Source of the DNA: Microcella alkaliphila | Lineage (GTDB): Bacteria > Actinomycetota > Actinomycetes > Actinomycetales > Microbacteriaceae | Direction: 5' to 3' | Assembly (NCBI RefSeq): GCF_004216855.1 | Contig: NZ_SGXT01000011.1 | Span: forward strand, 372,001 to 436,000 | DNA length: 64,000 nt | Shown here: piece by piece, positions 16,159 through 25,257 of the stretch | How the letters are laid out: the number at the start of each line of letters is the position of its first letter | Numbering within the stretch: position 1 is the first letter of the stretch | Program-made: the position numbers and the translations under genes | The notes under the pieces: model-generated | What the model saw: only the letters and a program-made list of their open reading frames with translations | Told to the model about the DNA's origin: nothing | Databases searched by the model: none

Positions 16159-17532
16159 GTGACCGAACACAACTTTGACCTCGTGATCCTCGGAGCCGGA
16201 AGTGGTGGCTACGCCGCCGCGCTCCGCGCCAGCCAGCTGGGCATGACGGTTGGACTGATCGAGAAGAGCAAGGTCGGTGGAACCTGCCTGCACGTCGGCT
16301 GCATTCCGACGAAGGCGCTGCTGCACGCAGCAGAGATCGCTGACGCAGCCCGCGACTCCGATAAGTTCGGCGTACGCGCGACCCTCGAGGGTGTCGACGT
16401 GCCGGCGGTCATCCAGTACCGCGAGAGCGTGGTCTCGAGCAAGCACAAGGGCCTGCAGGGCCTGATCAAGGCCCGCGGCATCACGACCATCGAGGGCGAA
16501 GGGCGCCTCACCTCGCCGACGACCGTGCAGGTGGGCGAGCACACCATCACGGGCAAGAACGTGATCCTCGCGACGGGTTCGTACCCGCGCACGCTTCCCG
16601 GCCTCGAGATCGGCGGCCGTGTCATCACGAGCGAGCAGGGACTGCAGCTCGACTACGTACCCAAGAAGGTCGCCGTTCTCGGCGGCGGCGTCATCGGTGT
16701 CGAGTTCGCGAGCGTGTGGCGCTCGTTCGGCGCCGAAGTGGTCATCATCGAGGCCCTGCCGCACCTGGTGCCGGCCGAGGACGAGTCGATCTCGAAGCAG
16801 TTCGAGCGCGCCTACCGCAAGCGCGGCATCGAGTTCAGCCTGGGCGTGAAGTTCCAGGGCGTCACCCAGAACGACCAGGGCGTCGTCGTCACCCTCGAAG
16901 ACGGAAAGACCATCGAGGCCGATCTGCTGCTCGTCGCCGTCGGCCGCGGCCCGGCGACGGCCGGGCTCGGCTTCGAAGAGGTCGGCGTCGAGATGGATCG
17001 CGGCTTCGTCCTCACCGACGAGCGCCTGCGGACCAACATCCCCGGCGTCTGGGCCGTCGGCGACATCGTGCCCGGCCTGCAGCTGGCCCACCGTGGCTTC
17101 CAGCACGGCATCTTCGTCGCGGAAGAAATCGCCGGACTGAACCCGGTCGTGATCAGCGACACGAACATCCCCAAGGTCACCTACTCGGAGCCCGAGGTCG
17201 CCTCGGTCGGCCTTAGCGAGAAGAAGGCGAAGGAGCAGTACGGCGACGACGCCGTGGCGACCTACGACTACAACCTCGCAGGCAACGGCAAGAGCCACAT
17301 CCTCGAGACGGCGGGGTCGATCAAGGTCATCCGCGTCGTCGACGGCCCGGTTGTCGGCGTGCACATGATCGGCGCTCGCGTCGGCGAACTCATCGGCGAG
17401 GCGCAGCTGGCCGTCAACTGGGATGCGCACCCCGAGGACGTCGCTCCGCTCCTGCACGCGCACCCCACGCAGCACGAGGCTCTCGGCGAAGCATTCATGG
17501 CGCTGGCCGGCAAGTCCCTGCACGCGATCTGA
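16159..17532 (+). CDS. lpd: Dihydrolipoyl dehydrogenase (E3)
   Basis: A 457-residue flavoprotein that reoxidises the lipoyl arm of 2-oxo-acid dehydrogenase complexes, passing electrons to NAD+. It shows the FAD-binding motif VILGAGSGGYAAALRA, the redox-active disulfide GGTCLHVGCIPTKALLH, the NAD-binding motif AVLGGGVIGVEFAS, and the C-terminal dimer-interface HAHPTQHEALGE with the catalytic His-Glu pair. I choose GTG at 16159 because AGGGAG lies 9 bases upstream; an ATG at 16141 in the same frame would place that sequence inside the gene. The E2 gene follows 55 bases downstream, and the two products act in the same complex. Confidence 0.93.
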   Translation: MTEHNFDLVILGAGSGGYAAALRASQLGMTVGLIEKSKVGGTCLHVGCIPTKALLHAAEIADAARDSDKFGVRATLEGVDVPAVIQYRESVVSSKHKGLQGLIKARGITTIEGEGRLTSPTTVQVGEHTITGKNVILATGSYPRTLPGLEIGGRVITSEQGLQLDYVPKKVAVLGGGVIGVEFASVWRSFGAEVVIIEALPHLVPAEDESISKQFERAYRKRGIEFSLGVKFQGVTQNDQGVVVTLEDGKTIEADLLLVAVGRGPATAGLGFEEVGVEMDRGFVLTDERLRTNIPGVWAVGDIVPGLQLAHRGFQHGIFVAEEIAGLNPVVISDTNIPKVTYSEPEVASVGLSEKKAKEQYGDDAVATYDYNLAGNGKSHILETAGSIKVIRVVDGPVVGVHMIGARVGELIGEAQLAVNWDAHPEDVAPLLHAHPTQHEALGEAFMALAGKSLHAI

Positions 17533-17587
17533 CATACGGCCAGAATTAGGCTGAGACAACCCACAAGGTTCAAAAGGAGCATCACTG

Positions 17588-19039
17588 ATGAGCGAATCCG
17601 TCAACCTCCCCGCGCTCGGCGAGAGCGTCACCGAGGGTACGGTCACCCGCTGGTTGAAGAACGTCGGCGACCGCGTCGAGGTTGACGAGCCGTTGCTCGA
17701 GGTCTCGACCGACAAGGTCGACACCGAAATCCCGTCGCCCATCGCTGGCGTCATCGAGGAGATCCTCGTTGCCGAGGACGAGACCGTCGAGGTCGGCGCT
17801 CCCCTCGTGCGCATCGATGACGGCTCCGGCGGAGGGGGGTCGACCGACGTGCCCGGCGCCGACGCCGAGGTGGAGGCTGCTCCGAGCGCTCCGGCTGAGC
17901 CGAGTGCGGCTGCTCCGAGCGCGCCGGCTGAACCGGCGCCGAGTGCGGCTCCGGCACCCAGTGCCGCCCCCGCCCCCAGCGCAGCTCCGGCACCGAGCGC
18001 CGCCCCGGCACCCAGCGCGGCCCCCGCGCCGAGTGCGGCACCCGCACCCAGCGCAGCCCCTGCCCCGAGCGCAGCGCCGGCGCCGAGCGCCGTCGCGGCC
18101 TCCTCGCAGGATGCCCCCGCCCAGGCGGGAAGCAACGCGGGCTACATCACGCCGATCGTGCGGAAGCTCGCCGCCGAGCACGGTGTCGACCTCGCGTCGA
18201 TCACGGGCACCGGCGTCGGCGGCCGCATTCGTAAGCAGGATGTGCTCGCCGCCGCGGAGTCGTCGGGCTCGGCGGCTGCTGCCCCCGCGGCGTCGGCTGC
18301 GCGCGAGCCGCTCGAGGCGTCGCCCCTGCGCGGCACCACCGTGTCGATGTCGCGCCTGCGCAAGGTCATCGCCGAGCGCGCCGTCGTGTCGATGCAGTCG
18401 ACCGCCCAACTCACCTCGGTGGTTGAGGTGGACGTCACGAAGGTGGCAGCTCTCCGCTCGTCGGTGAAGGACGCCTTCCTCGAGGCGACTGGGACGAAAC
18501 TGTCGTTCCTGCCGTTCTTCGCGAAGGCGGCGACCGAGGCCCTCCGCGCGTTCCCGATCATCAACGCGACCGTCGACGGTGACTCCATCGTCTACCCCGA
18601 CACCGAGAACCTGTCGATCGCGGTCGACACCGAGCGCGGCCTGCTGACGCCCGTCGTCCGTGGCGCCGGTGACAAGTCGATCGCCGAGTTGGCAGGCGAC
18701 ATCGCCGATCTCGCCGCGCGAACGCGCGACAACCAGTTGAAGCCCGACGAACTCGCCGGAGGCACGTTCACGCTGACCAACACCGGTTCGCGTGGCGCGC
18801 TATTCGACACCCCGGTCGTCTTCCTTCCGCAGGTCGCGATCCTCGGAACCGGCGTTGTCACGAAGAAGCCGACCGTCGTGACGATTGACGGCGAAGACGT
18901 GATTGCGATCCGCTCGATGGTCTATCTCGCCCTGTCGTACGACCACCGCATCGTGGACGGAGCAGACGCCGCCCGATTCCTCACCGCCGTCAAGGCGCGT
19001 TTGGAAGAGGCCGACTTCGACGCCGATCTCGGCATCTAG
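17588..19039 (+). CDS. sucB: Dihydrolipoamide succinyltransferase-type E2 component of a 2-oxo-acid dehydrogenase
   Basis: A 483-residue E2 core protein. The single N-terminal lipoyl domain has the lipoylation site [11 protein letters not shown] (K43). A flexible linker built from nine PAPSAA-type hexapeptides follows (about residues 116-169). A peripheral subunit-binding domain sits around 186-224 ([18 protein letters not shown]). The acyltransferase core ends with [16 protein letters not shown], whose His (about 452) is catalytic. Succinyl versus acetyl specificity cannot be settled by eye, so the symbol is tentative. AAGGAG precedes the ATG by 8 bases. The stop codon shares four bases with the convergent pseudokinase gene, and a perfect hairpin 24 bases further on probably ends the transcript. 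Confidence 0.88.
   Translation: MSESVNLPALGESVTEGTVTRWLKNVGDRVEVDEPLLEVSTDKVDTEIPSPIAGVIEEILVAEDETVEVGAPLVRIDDGSGGGGSTDVPGADAEVEAAPSAPAEPSAAAPSAPAEPAPSAAPAPSAAPAPSAAPAPSAAPAPSAAPAPSAAPAPSAAPAPSAAPAPSAVAASSQDAPAQAGSNAGYITPIVRKLAAEHGVDLASITGTGVGGRIRKQDVLAAAESSGSAAAAPAASAAREPLEASPLRGTTVSMSRLRKVIAERAVVSMQSTAQLTSVVEVDVTKVAALRSSVKDAFLEATGTKLSFLPFFAKAATEALRAFPIINATVDGDSIVYPDTENLSIAVDTERGLLTPVVRGAGDKSIAELAGDIADLAARTRDNQLKPDELAGGTFTLTNTGSRGALFDTPVVFLPQVAILGTGVVTKKPTVVTIDGEDVIAIRSMVYLALSYDHRIVDGADAARFLTAVKARLEEADFDADLGI
17933..18094 (+). repeat. Nine 18-bp units encoding the PAPSAA linker of E2
   Basis: Nine consecutive 18-base units encode Pro-Ala-Pro-Ser-Ala-Ala (the last ends in Val). Peptide identity is almost perfect, whereas the codons for Pro, Ala and Ser vary from unit to unit. 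This suggests selection on the peptide rather than recent DNA duplication. Confidence 0.85.
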
Positions 19040-20418
19040 GTCCACGCGTCTCGAATACGCCATCCGGCCTCGCTTCTGATCATCAGAAGCGAGGCCGGAG
19101 TCGTTTCCGGCGCCATCAGGGAGACAACCACGGCGTCACCCGATCGCTCCAACACGACGACGTCGACCCGATCACTGTCAACCAGGGGCGCGAGCGCGGC
19201 AAGGACGGAGTCTCGACCGGCCGCCCGCGATTCCGCCGCGCTCGACGACGCGTGCAACGCATCATCACAGAGCAGCCGTTGCTCGTGTTCGCATGACTGC
19301 CACCTCCGCACGAGCTCGCGCACCACGATGAGCCAATCGTCAGGATGTGCCATGAGCGTCGGATCGTCGGCGTCCTCCGCACGACCGTCGAACGCGTCGT
19401 CCGCTGGGCTGATGCTCGTCTCCGGGTGGTCGGTCGCCGCCTCTGCGACACCCGACGACGCGTCCCCGGACGGCGAGGGCACCACCCCCACGATGACGAC
19501 CGCGGCGAGAACTGCCACGCCCGCTGCCGCCATAATCAGCGATCGGCGCGGGAGGCGCGTCGCCGCGGCGCGAATGCGCTGACAACGCTCCGTCATGTCG
19601 GTCACCGCACGCTCCACGAGCGTCGTGACCCTCTGCGGGAGGCCCACCTGCTGCGTCACGCGCGCGAGGGTCGCCGCGACGCCGACGCGCTCGTGGTAGG
19701 GCTCCTGCTGGCCATCGTCAGTGACCGCTCGCCTGTGCGCCGCCGTGTCTGTACCGGGCGCTGCACCGACGAGCGGCTCGGCAGCGCTCCAGCGCAGGAG
19801 AACATCGGGGTCATCGAGGGCATCGACGATTTCGGGCAGCGAAGCGGCTGTGTCGGAGAAGCCCGCCGCGTCCAGCGCGCGAACGGCCGCGAGACGCACT
19901 CTTTCCAGCGCCTGAACATCGGCCAGGTGCGCCGGATCTTTGGCGCGGAGATGCGTCGGGAGCGGCGCCGCGCGAAACGCGCCCGTGAGTTCGGCGATGA
20001 TGGGGCGCCCGTCGGCGGTCACCACGATGCGGCCAATGTCGGGCCCGCCCAGGACGGCACCGAGGTCGTGCGCGGTGCGCAGCGTGACCACCATCGGGTG
20101 CAGGAGCGTCACCGCCCGACCGGGCGTGCACCAGCCGGGCGTAGCGAGTAAGCCGTCGAGCCGCTCCCCGGTCACGAGGGTGCGAATGATGCGCAGGGTG
20201 CCGTCGGGGTCGATCGCGAGGTCACGCACCGAGGGCAGATGGGGCGACGGGCACTCCCCCATCACGCGCACCTGGTGTTCCCACGCACCGCGCGAGGCCT
20301 CCGGAACCACGAGGAGTTCGGCGGCGCCCGTTCCAACATCAACGACAGCGCGATGCACCTCGCCCTCCGCGGAGCGGTGCCGCACGACGCGGTATGACTC
20401 TGCTCCCGGCGCCTGCAT
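19036..20418 (-). CDS. Membrane-anchored protein-kinase-like pseudokinase
   Basis: A 460-residue protein with no obvious close family. The N-terminal 170 residues resemble a Ser/Thr kinase fold ([18 protein letters not shown], then [33 protein letters not shown]). However, the catalytic loop HRDxKxxN is replaced by HDLGAVLG, the DFG Asp by AEL, and there is no glycine loop or VAVK lysine. About residues 293-311 form one transmembrane helix ([19 protein letters not shown]), leaving a roughly 145-residue acidic outer domain. It is therefore probably a non-catalytic sensor or scaffold in the membrane. Its 3' end carries a 37-base perfect palindrome and its stop overlaps that of sucB. The prediction of inactivity is by eye. 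Confidence 0.65.
   Translation of the reverse strand: MQAPGAESYRVVRHRSAEGEVHRAVVDVGTGAAELLVVPEASRGAWEHQVRVMGECPSPHLPSVRDLAIDPDGTLRIIRTLVTGERLDGLLATPGWCTPGRAVTLLHPMVVTLRTAHDLGAVLGGPDIGRIVVTADGRPIIAELTGAFRAAPLPTHLRAKDPAHLADVQALERVRLAAVRALDAAGFSDTAASLPEIVDALDDPDVLLRWSAAEPLVGAAPGTDTAAHRRAVTDDGQQEPYHERVGVAATLARVTQQVGLPQRVTTLVERAVTDMTERCQRIRAAATRLPRRSLIMAAAGVAVLAAVVIVGVVPSPSGDASSGVAEAATDHPETSISPADDAFDGRAEDADDPTLMAHPDDWLIVVRELVRRWQSCEHEQRLLCDDALHASSSAAESRAAGRDSVLAALAPLVDSDRVDVVVLERSGDAVVVSLMAPETTPASLLMIRSEAGWRIRDAWT
19063..19099. terminator. Perfect 18-bp palindrome, probable bidirectional terminator inside a coding sequence
   Basis: Bases 19063-19080 and 19082-19099 are exact reverse complements around one central base. 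The hairpin starts 24 bases after the sucB stop and is followed on the plus strand by TCGTTT. It lies wholly within the 3' end of the pseudokinase coding sequence, where it encodes a stretch beginning [11 protein letters not shown]. Confidence 0.7.
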
Positions 20419-20522
20419 GGGGTGACAATGTCAGCCCGACGACCCACACGGTGCGCCCCTCGCCTACGCTCGGGAGAGCGTGCCGGCATGCGCCGGCGGG
20501 GAGGAGGCAGCTGGCGACCCCG

Positions 20523-20528
20523 TATCCT
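20523..20528 (+). promoter_or_regulatory. -10 box (TATCCT) for the leaderless DUF4191 gene
   Basis: TATCCT ends 6 bases before the ATG at 20535. GAGG immediately before the ATG is too close to act as a ribosome site, so a leaderless start fits better. Confidence 0.45.
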
Positions 20529-20534
20529 TGAGGT

Positions 20535-21251
20535 ATGGCACGTCGCGACTCCAGCAGCCCGAAGGCACCCAAGGAACCCGGCCGCATCAAGCAGATGTGG
20601 CAGGTCTTCCAGATGACGCGGCGGATGGACAAGGCCGCACCCTGGTGGATGCTTCTGTGGTTCCTGCTCCCCCTGACAGCGGGCATCGTCCTTGCCATTG
20701 TGATCGCCGGCGGCAGCATTCTCGGAATGGTGCTGTACATCATCGCCGGTGTCATGGGCGGTATTCTCGGCCCGCTCGTCGTGCTCGGCCGACGAGCCGA
20801 AAAGGTCGCCTACCGCCAGATCTCGGGCCAGCCGGGCGCCGTCGGCGCCGTGCTCCGAAGCTCGTTGCGTCGCGCATGGCAGTCGAGCGAAATGCCGGTG
20901 GCGATGAGCCCCAAAAGCCAAGACGCGGTATACCGAGCCGTCGGGAAGCCGGGCGTGATGCTCATCGGAGAAGGTCCCAAGAGCCGCACCAAGCGCATGC
21001 TCGAAGACGAGCGTCGCAACGTCAATCGCATCGTGCCGAACGTTCCCGTGCACTTCGTCTACGTCGGGCCCGACGAGGACTCCACAAAGCTGGAGAACCT
21101 CGCCAAGACGCTCAACAAGAACAAGAAGGTGCTCACCAAGGCCGAGGTGCTCGCCGTGAACAATCGACTGACGTCGCTCAGCCGCTCGAGCACGTTGCCC
21201 ATCCCGAAGGGCATCGACCCGATGAAGGTGCGCGCGCCGAAGCCCCGCTAG
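20535..21251 (+). CDS. DUF4191 membrane protein
   Basis: A 238-residue protein with a basic N-terminus (RRDSSSPKAPKEPGRIKQ) and two adjacent hydrophobic segments at about residues 36-58 and 61-84 (WWMLLWFLLPLTAGIVLAIV and GMVLYIIAGVMGGILGPLVV). A 150-residue cytoplasmic domain follows that is rich in Lys and Arg. It matches the actinobacterial DUF4191 family, which often lies next to lipoate synthesis genes. Here lipA and lipB are absent from the neighbourhood, although the lipoyl-protein genes lpd and sucB are just upstream. The function is unknown. The start appears leaderless. The end abuts a decayed acetyltransferase gene on the other strand. Confidence 0.8.
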   Translation: MARRDSSSPKAPKEPGRIKQMWQVFQMTRRMDKAAPWWMLLWFLLPLTAGIVLAIVIAGGSILGMVLYIIAGVMGGILGPLVVLGRRAEKVAYRQISGQPGAVGAVLRSSLRRAWQSSEMPVAMSPKSQDAVYRAVGKPGVMLIGEGPKSRTKRMLEDERRNVNRIVPNVPVHFVYVGPDEDSTKLENLAKTLNKNKKVLTKAEVLAVNNRLTSLSRSSTLPIPKGIDPMKVRAPKPR

Positions 21252-21254
21252 TCG

Positions 21255-21605
21255 GCACGTCCCAGTCGCTCGTCGCCGCCAGCCACTCGCGGCGTAGTAG
21301 TGCGTAGCATTCCCGTTCGAACGTGCGGGGCTGAACTGCGTCCGCCCCTACGGCCACGTCGCTAAAAAGCGCCGCCGCGACCGGGCGTAAGCCGCTGGCA
21401 CGGATGGCGAGTTGCATCCACTCGCCGGGCGCTGGCACGTCTCCGCTCGGCTGCGCCGCCACGATCGACTCGGCGCTCGCACGGTCGTAGTCGACCGACC
21501 ACATTGGTATCGCCCAGTGTCAGGAGCACGCCGGTGGGAGACAAAGGCGTCGAAGTCGTCCGCAGCGAGCGTCGCCAGCCGCGTCCGCGCTGTCGTCAGG
21601 ATCAT
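21255..21605 (-). pseudogene. GNAT acetyltransferase pseudogene (frameshift plus internal deletion)
   Basis: The start, MILTTARTRLATLAADDFDA through DTGRYQ, reads like the N-terminus of a ribosomal-protein-type GNAT acetyltransferase. The homologous frame then shifts near 21510 and continues in another frame as WSVDYDRASAESIVAAQ, GEWMQLAI and DVAVGADAVQPRTFE. The acetyl-CoA-binding core (the Q/R-x-x-G-x-G/A loop) is missing, and the sequence jumps directly to the family's usual ending YALLRREWLA. One frameshift and a deletion of roughly half the gene make it non-functional. The last codons run into the 3' end of the DUF4191 gene, so the exact boundary is uncertain. Confidence 0.65.
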
Positions 21606-21617
21606 GCCGCCGGGCTA

Positions 21618-22049
21618 CTAAAACACTCGGCGCATGTACTCCGCGTTCTGCGAGTAGCCCAGGCGGTCGTAGAAGCCTCCCGCGCGGCGCGCCGCGACCG
21701 TGATCTGGCGAACGCCGCGGCGGATGCACTCAGCCTCGACGGCGTGAACCAGAGCCGTGCCGAGATCGAGGCCACGAGCATCCGAGTCGACAACGATCTC
21801 TTGAAGCTGCGCCGACGGGCCGTTGGTGGACAGCAGGCGGGCAACGGTCGTCAAGGCGTAGCCCGCGACCTCACCGGAATCCTTTTCCGCCACGAGGAGG
21901 AAGATTGCGTCGTCTTCGCCGGCGGCGACCACGTCGTGGAACGACTCGTCAAAGGCACTGCGCACGGGAACAAACGCTGCACCCAGCTGCTGCACAAGGG
22001 AGAAGACCGCGTCCGCGTCTTCGGGCCGGGCACGCCGAACGTCACTCAT
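21618..22049 (-). CDS. GNAT family N-acetyltransferase
   Basis: A 143-residue acetyltransferase. It opens with VRRARPEDADAVFSLV, and LQEIVVDSDARGLDLGTALV corresponds to the acetyl-CoA-binding segment, although the usual RGxGxG is altered to RGLDLG. It ends in ITVAARRAGGFYDRLGY, the family's C-terminal motif. The substrate is unknown. It begins 10 bases after the stop of ctaF on the same strand, so it may be carried on the cytochrome oxidase transcript. It lies next to a decayed GNAT gene of a different subfamily. Confidence 0.8.
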   Translation of the reverse strand: MSDVRRARPEDADAVFSLVQQLGAAFVPVRSAFDESFHDVVAAGEDDAIFLLVAEKDSGEVAGYALTTVARLLSTNGPSAQLQEIVVDSDARGLDLGTALVHAVEAECIRRGVRQITVAARRAGGFYDRLGYSQNAEYMRRVF

Positions 22050-22059
22050 GCGAGGCGGC

Positions 22060-22476
22060 TCAGCGTCCGAAGTTGCCGCGGTAGTACTCGTACACCCAGC
22101 CGACCAAGCCGATCAGGGCGATGACGGCCGCGTAGCCCACGATCCAGAAGTCGATGGCGAGCCCCAGGAAGACGAGCGAGGCGCCACCGGCCAGGATGAT
22201 CGGCCACCAGCTCCACGGGGGGAAGAAGCCCTGCTCGGCGTCGCCGTCATCGATATCGGCGTCGAGGCGGTCCTCCGGCAGCTCGCCGCCCTGGTTGCGG
22301 TAGACGAGGCGCAGGTAGAAGGCGATGAACGCCGACAGGATGCCGCAGAGGCCGATCGCGACGGCGCCCACCCACTCGACCTGGCCCGTGTCGATGATCG
22401 CCCACGAGATGTAGACGACGTCAAGGACGACGAAGAAGACGAGCAGGACCCAGAAGAGGTTGATGTTGGTCTTCAC
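22060..22476 (-). CDS. ctaF: Cytochrome c oxidase subunit 4 (actinobacterial CtaF)
   Basis: A 138-residue small subunit of the aa3-type oxidase specific to Actinobacteria. It has four hydrophobic segments, the first at about residues 6-28 (INLFWVLLVFFVVLDVVYIS) and others around 36-58, 94-108 and 111-128. A charged acidic loop (PEDRLDADIDDGDAEQ) lies between the second and third. The C-terminus GWVYEYYRGNFGR is characteristic of the family. It follows ctaD by 4 bases in the operon ctaC-ctaD-ctaF. Confidence 0.88.
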   Translation of the reverse strand: MKTNINLFWVLLVFFVVLDVVYISWAIIDTGQVEWVGAVAIGLCGILSAFIAFYLRLVYRNQGGELPEDRLDADIDDGDAEQGFFPPWSWWPIILAGGASLVFLGLAIDFWIVGYAAVIALIGLVGWVYEYYRGNFGR

Positions 22477-22480
22477 GGGA

Positions 22481-24217
22481 TCACTTCACCTTGTTGTCGT
22501 CGATGTCGAGCGTGGGTGCGTCGGGCGCGTCCTTGCCCGGCCCGATGCCGATCGGGATGCCGGCCTCGGGGTGGTTCAGGTCGAACGCCGGCGACTCGGA
22601 GCGGATACGCGGGATCGACGTGAAGTTGTGGCGCGGCGGGGGACAGGAGGTCGCCCACTCGAGCGAACGACCGTAACCCCACGGGTCGTTGACCGTGACC
22701 TTCGGAGCCCGACGCGCGGTGATGTACACGTTCAGCAGGAACGGAATCATCGAGGCCGCGAGCAGGAACGACCCGACGGTCGACAGCTGGTTCATCCAAG
22801 TGAAGCCGTCCTCGACGAGGTACGTGGCGTAGCGGCGGGGCATGCCCACGACGCCGAGCCAGTGCTGCACGAGGAAGGTCGCGTGGAAGCCGACAAACAG
22901 GATCCAGAAGTGGATGTGGCCGAGACGCTCGTTGAGCATCTTGCCCGTCCACTTCGGCCACCAGAAATAGAAGCCGGCGAACATCGCGAACACGACGGTT
23001 CCGAAGACGACGTAGTGGAAGTGCGCCACGACGAAGTAGGAGTCGGAGACAGCGAAGTCAAGCGGGGGCGAGGCGAGGATGACGCCCGTCAGGCCACCGA
23101 ACACGAAGGTGATGAGGAAGCCCAGCGACCACACGAGCGGGGTCTCGAACGTGACGGAGCCCCGCCACATGGTGCCGATCCAGTTGAAGATCTTCACGCC
23201 GGTTGGCACCGCGATCAGCATCGTCATCAGCGCGAAGAACGGCAGGAGCACCGAACCGGTCACGTACATGTGGTGCGCCCACACGGTGATCGACAGCGCC
23301 GCGATGGCGATTGTTGCGTACACCAGGGTCTTGTAGCCGAAGATCGGCTTGCGGCTGAATACCGGGAAGATCTCGGACACGATGCCGAAGAACGGCAGCG
23401 CGATGATGTACACCTCGGGGTGGCCGAAAAACCAGAAGAGGTGCTGCCACAGGATGGCTCCGCCGTTGGCGGCGTCAAACACGTGCGATCCGAACATCCG
23501 GTCAGAGCCCAGGGCGAACAGGGCGGCGGCGAGGACGGGGAAGGCCATCAGCACGAGCAGCGACGTCACCAGCGTGTTCCACGTGAAGATCGGCATGCGC
23601 CACATGGTCATGCCGGGCGCACGCATCGTGATGATCGTGGTGATGAAGTTCACCGCACCGAGGATCGTTCCGAACCCGGATATCGCGAGACCGAAGACCC
23701 ACAGGTTTCCGCCGAGCCCTGGAGAGAACGTTTGGCTTGACAGTGGCGCGTACGCAAACCAGCCGAACGATGCCGCACCCTGCGGGGTCAGGAAGCCGGC
23801 GACCGCGATCAGCGAACCGAACGAATACAGCCAGTAGGCGAAAGCGTTCAGACGCGGGAAGGCGACGTCAGGGGCGCCAATCTGCAGCGGCATGAGCACG
23901 TTGGCGAAGCCCGCGAACAGCGGCGTCGCGAACATGAGCAGCATGATCGTGCCGTGCATCGTGAAGAGCTGGTTGTACTGCTCTTTCGTGGCGACGATCT
24001 CGAGGCCCGGCGCGAAAAGCTGCGCGCGGATGACGAGAGCCATCACACCGCCGATGAGGAAGTAGACGAACGACGTCATCAGGTACATGTACCCGATGGT
24101 CTTGTGGTCGGTAGAGGTGATCCATCCGACGAAAACGTTGCCTTTACGCCCGACGGTGGGCGAGATCGCCCCCGGAGCGCTGCCGGAAACGTTGGGGCGA
24201 GGTGCGGTCGTGGTCAT
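22481..24217 (-). CDS. ctaD: Cytochrome c oxidase subunit I
   Basis: The 578-residue catalytic subunit, with 12 membrane segments, reduces O2 to water at the heme a3-CuB site while pumping protons. [13 protein letters not shown] gives a heme a ligand. [10 protein letters not shown] contains the CuB His cross-linked to Tyr, WAHHMYVTG the other CuB ligands, and [11 protein letters not shown] the heme a and a3 histidines. The residues for the D- and K-proton paths appear present. The C-terminal tail is long and hydrophilic (about 80 residues) and ends in Lys-rich sequence. It is 8 bases after ctaC and 4 before ctaF. The gene for subunit III and the bc1 complex genes are not in the window. Confidence 0.95.
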   Translation of the reverse strand: MTTTAPRPNVSGSAPGAISPTVGRKGNVFVGWITSTDHKTIGYMYLMTSFVYFLIGGVMALVIRAQLFAPGLEIVATKEQYNQLFTMHGTIMLLMFATPLFAGFANVLMPLQIGAPDVAFPRLNAFAYWLYSFGSLIAVAGFLTPQGAASFGWFAYAPLSSQTFSPGLGGNLWVFGLAISGFGTILGAVNFITTIITMRAPGMTMWRMPIFTWNTLVTSLLVLMAFPVLAAALFALGSDRMFGSHVFDAANGGAILWQHLFWFFGHPEVYIIALPFFGIVSEIFPVFSRKPIFGYKTLVYATIAIAALSITVWAHHMYVTGSVLLPFFALMTMLIAVPTGVKIFNWIGTMWRGSVTFETPLVWSLGFLITFVFGGLTGVILASPPLDFAVSDSYFVVAHFHYVVFGTVVFAMFAGFYFWWPKWTGKMLNERLGHIHFWILFVGFHATFLVQHWLGVVGMPRRYATYLVEDGFTWMNQLSTVGSFLLAASMIPFLLNVYITARRAPKVTVNDPWGYGRSLEWATSCPPPRHNFTSIPRIRSESPAFDLNHPEAGIPIGIGPGKDAPDAPTLDIDDNKVK

Positions 24218-24225
24218 GTGGCCGC

Positions 24226-25095
24226 TTACTCCTCTTCGCTCGTGCCGGCGGGTGCGATGACCGGCGGGTTCGGGGCGGTGTTGAACTCCGGTCCGAGGCG
24301 TCCTTCGAAGCCGCGGTCACGCAGAGCCTGCATTTGGGCTTCGTACTCGTCGACCGAGACGACCTCGACGTTGAAGAGCATGAGCGAGTGGAACTCTCCG
24401 CAGAGTTCGGCGCACTTGCCGACGAAGCTGCCTTCCCGCTCAGGGATGAAGAACCAGTGGTTGGTGCGCCCGGGGATCATGTCCTTCTTGTAGAGGAAGT
24501 CGATGATCCAGAAGGAGTGGATGACGTCGCGCGACTCGAGGATGATTTCGACCTTCTGCCCCACGGGGAGGTACAGGGTCGGCAGCGATTCGACGTCGAT
24601 GGTGTTGTTCGGGCCCGTCTCTTGGGCCTGGATGCCCGAGTAGTAGACGTTGTCGGTCAGGTAGTTGAAGTCCCACGCCCAGCGCTTGCCGTAGACCTCG
24701 ATCTGCACGTCGGGGTCTTCGAGCGGCGCCTCGATCGCGGCCTGGTCGCGGGCGGTGAAGGCGAAGAAGCCGAGCACGAGGATCAGCGGAACGACGGTGT
24801 AGAACACCTCGATCGGCATGTTGTAGCGCAGCTGCACGGGGAGGCCCGTCTGCCCGCGACGGCGGCGGTAGACGACGGCGGCCCAGATGATGAGGCCCCA
24901 CGTGATCACGCCAACGACGAGCAGAACAATCCAGGAGGTCACCCACAGGCCGATGACGCGGTCGACCTGGTTGGTCGTTCCAGGTTCGGTCGGGAGCCAA
25001 CCCAGTTGCATCTGGGTCGTGCACCCTGCTAGGGCGATCGTGGTGATGACGGCGAGGGGAATCGCTGTCCATCGAAGACGTCGGTTGGAACGCAC
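24226..25095 (-). CDS. ctaC: Cytochrome c oxidase subunit II (lipoprotein)
   Basis: A 289-residue subunit holding the binuclear CuA centre, which takes electrons from the cytochrome bcc complex. The N-terminus has a lipoprotein signal, with [12 protein letters not shown] ending in the lipobox Cys. Two transmembrane helices follow (around residues 50-75 and 95-115), then a cupredoxin domain with [33 protein letters not shown] and [15 protein letters not shown], which together supply the two Cys, two His, Met and Glu of CuA. The GTG start is preceded by GAGAGGTC. A TAGACT box further upstream is a weak promoter candidate. It is the first gene of the oxidase operon. Confidence 0.93.
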   Translation of the reverse strand: MRSNRRLRWTAIPLAVITTIALAGCTTQMQLGWLPTEPGTTNQVDRVIGLWVTSWIVLLVVGVITWGLIIWAAVVYRRRRGQTGLPVQLRYNMPIEVFYTVVPLILVLGFFAFTARDQAAIEAPLEDPDVQIEVYGKRWAWDFNYLTDNVYYSGIQAQETGPNNTIDVESLPTLYLPVGQKVEIILESRDVIHSFWIIDFLYKKDMIPGRTNHWFFIPEREGSFVGKCAELCGEFHSLMLFNVEVVSVDEYEAQMQALRDRGFEGRLGPEFNTAPNPPVIAPAGTSEEE

Positions 25096-25257
25096 CGGTG
25101 ACCTCTCGTCGAGACGGGGGTTGTGAATCGTTGTTCAGTCTACGTTACGCGGCGGCGCGGTCCGGGCCCGCGACGCTCCGAGATCCCTGCCAATCCGGGG
25201 ATCGGGGCACCCTAACGATGTGGTATCGACGGGGTCGGTGCGCTCACCGCGTCGGCG

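Noticed and set aside
17933-18094. 18-base repeats considered as a CRISPR array or mobile repeat
   Set aside because: There are no spacers, the period is a multiple of three and the repeats encode a known type of E2 linker.
15691-18135. Minus-strand open frame of 814 codons with Gly-Ala-Leu repeats
   Set aside because: It is antisense to pepA, lpd and the E2 gene. The GAGAAL repeat is the reverse strand of the PAPSAA linker.
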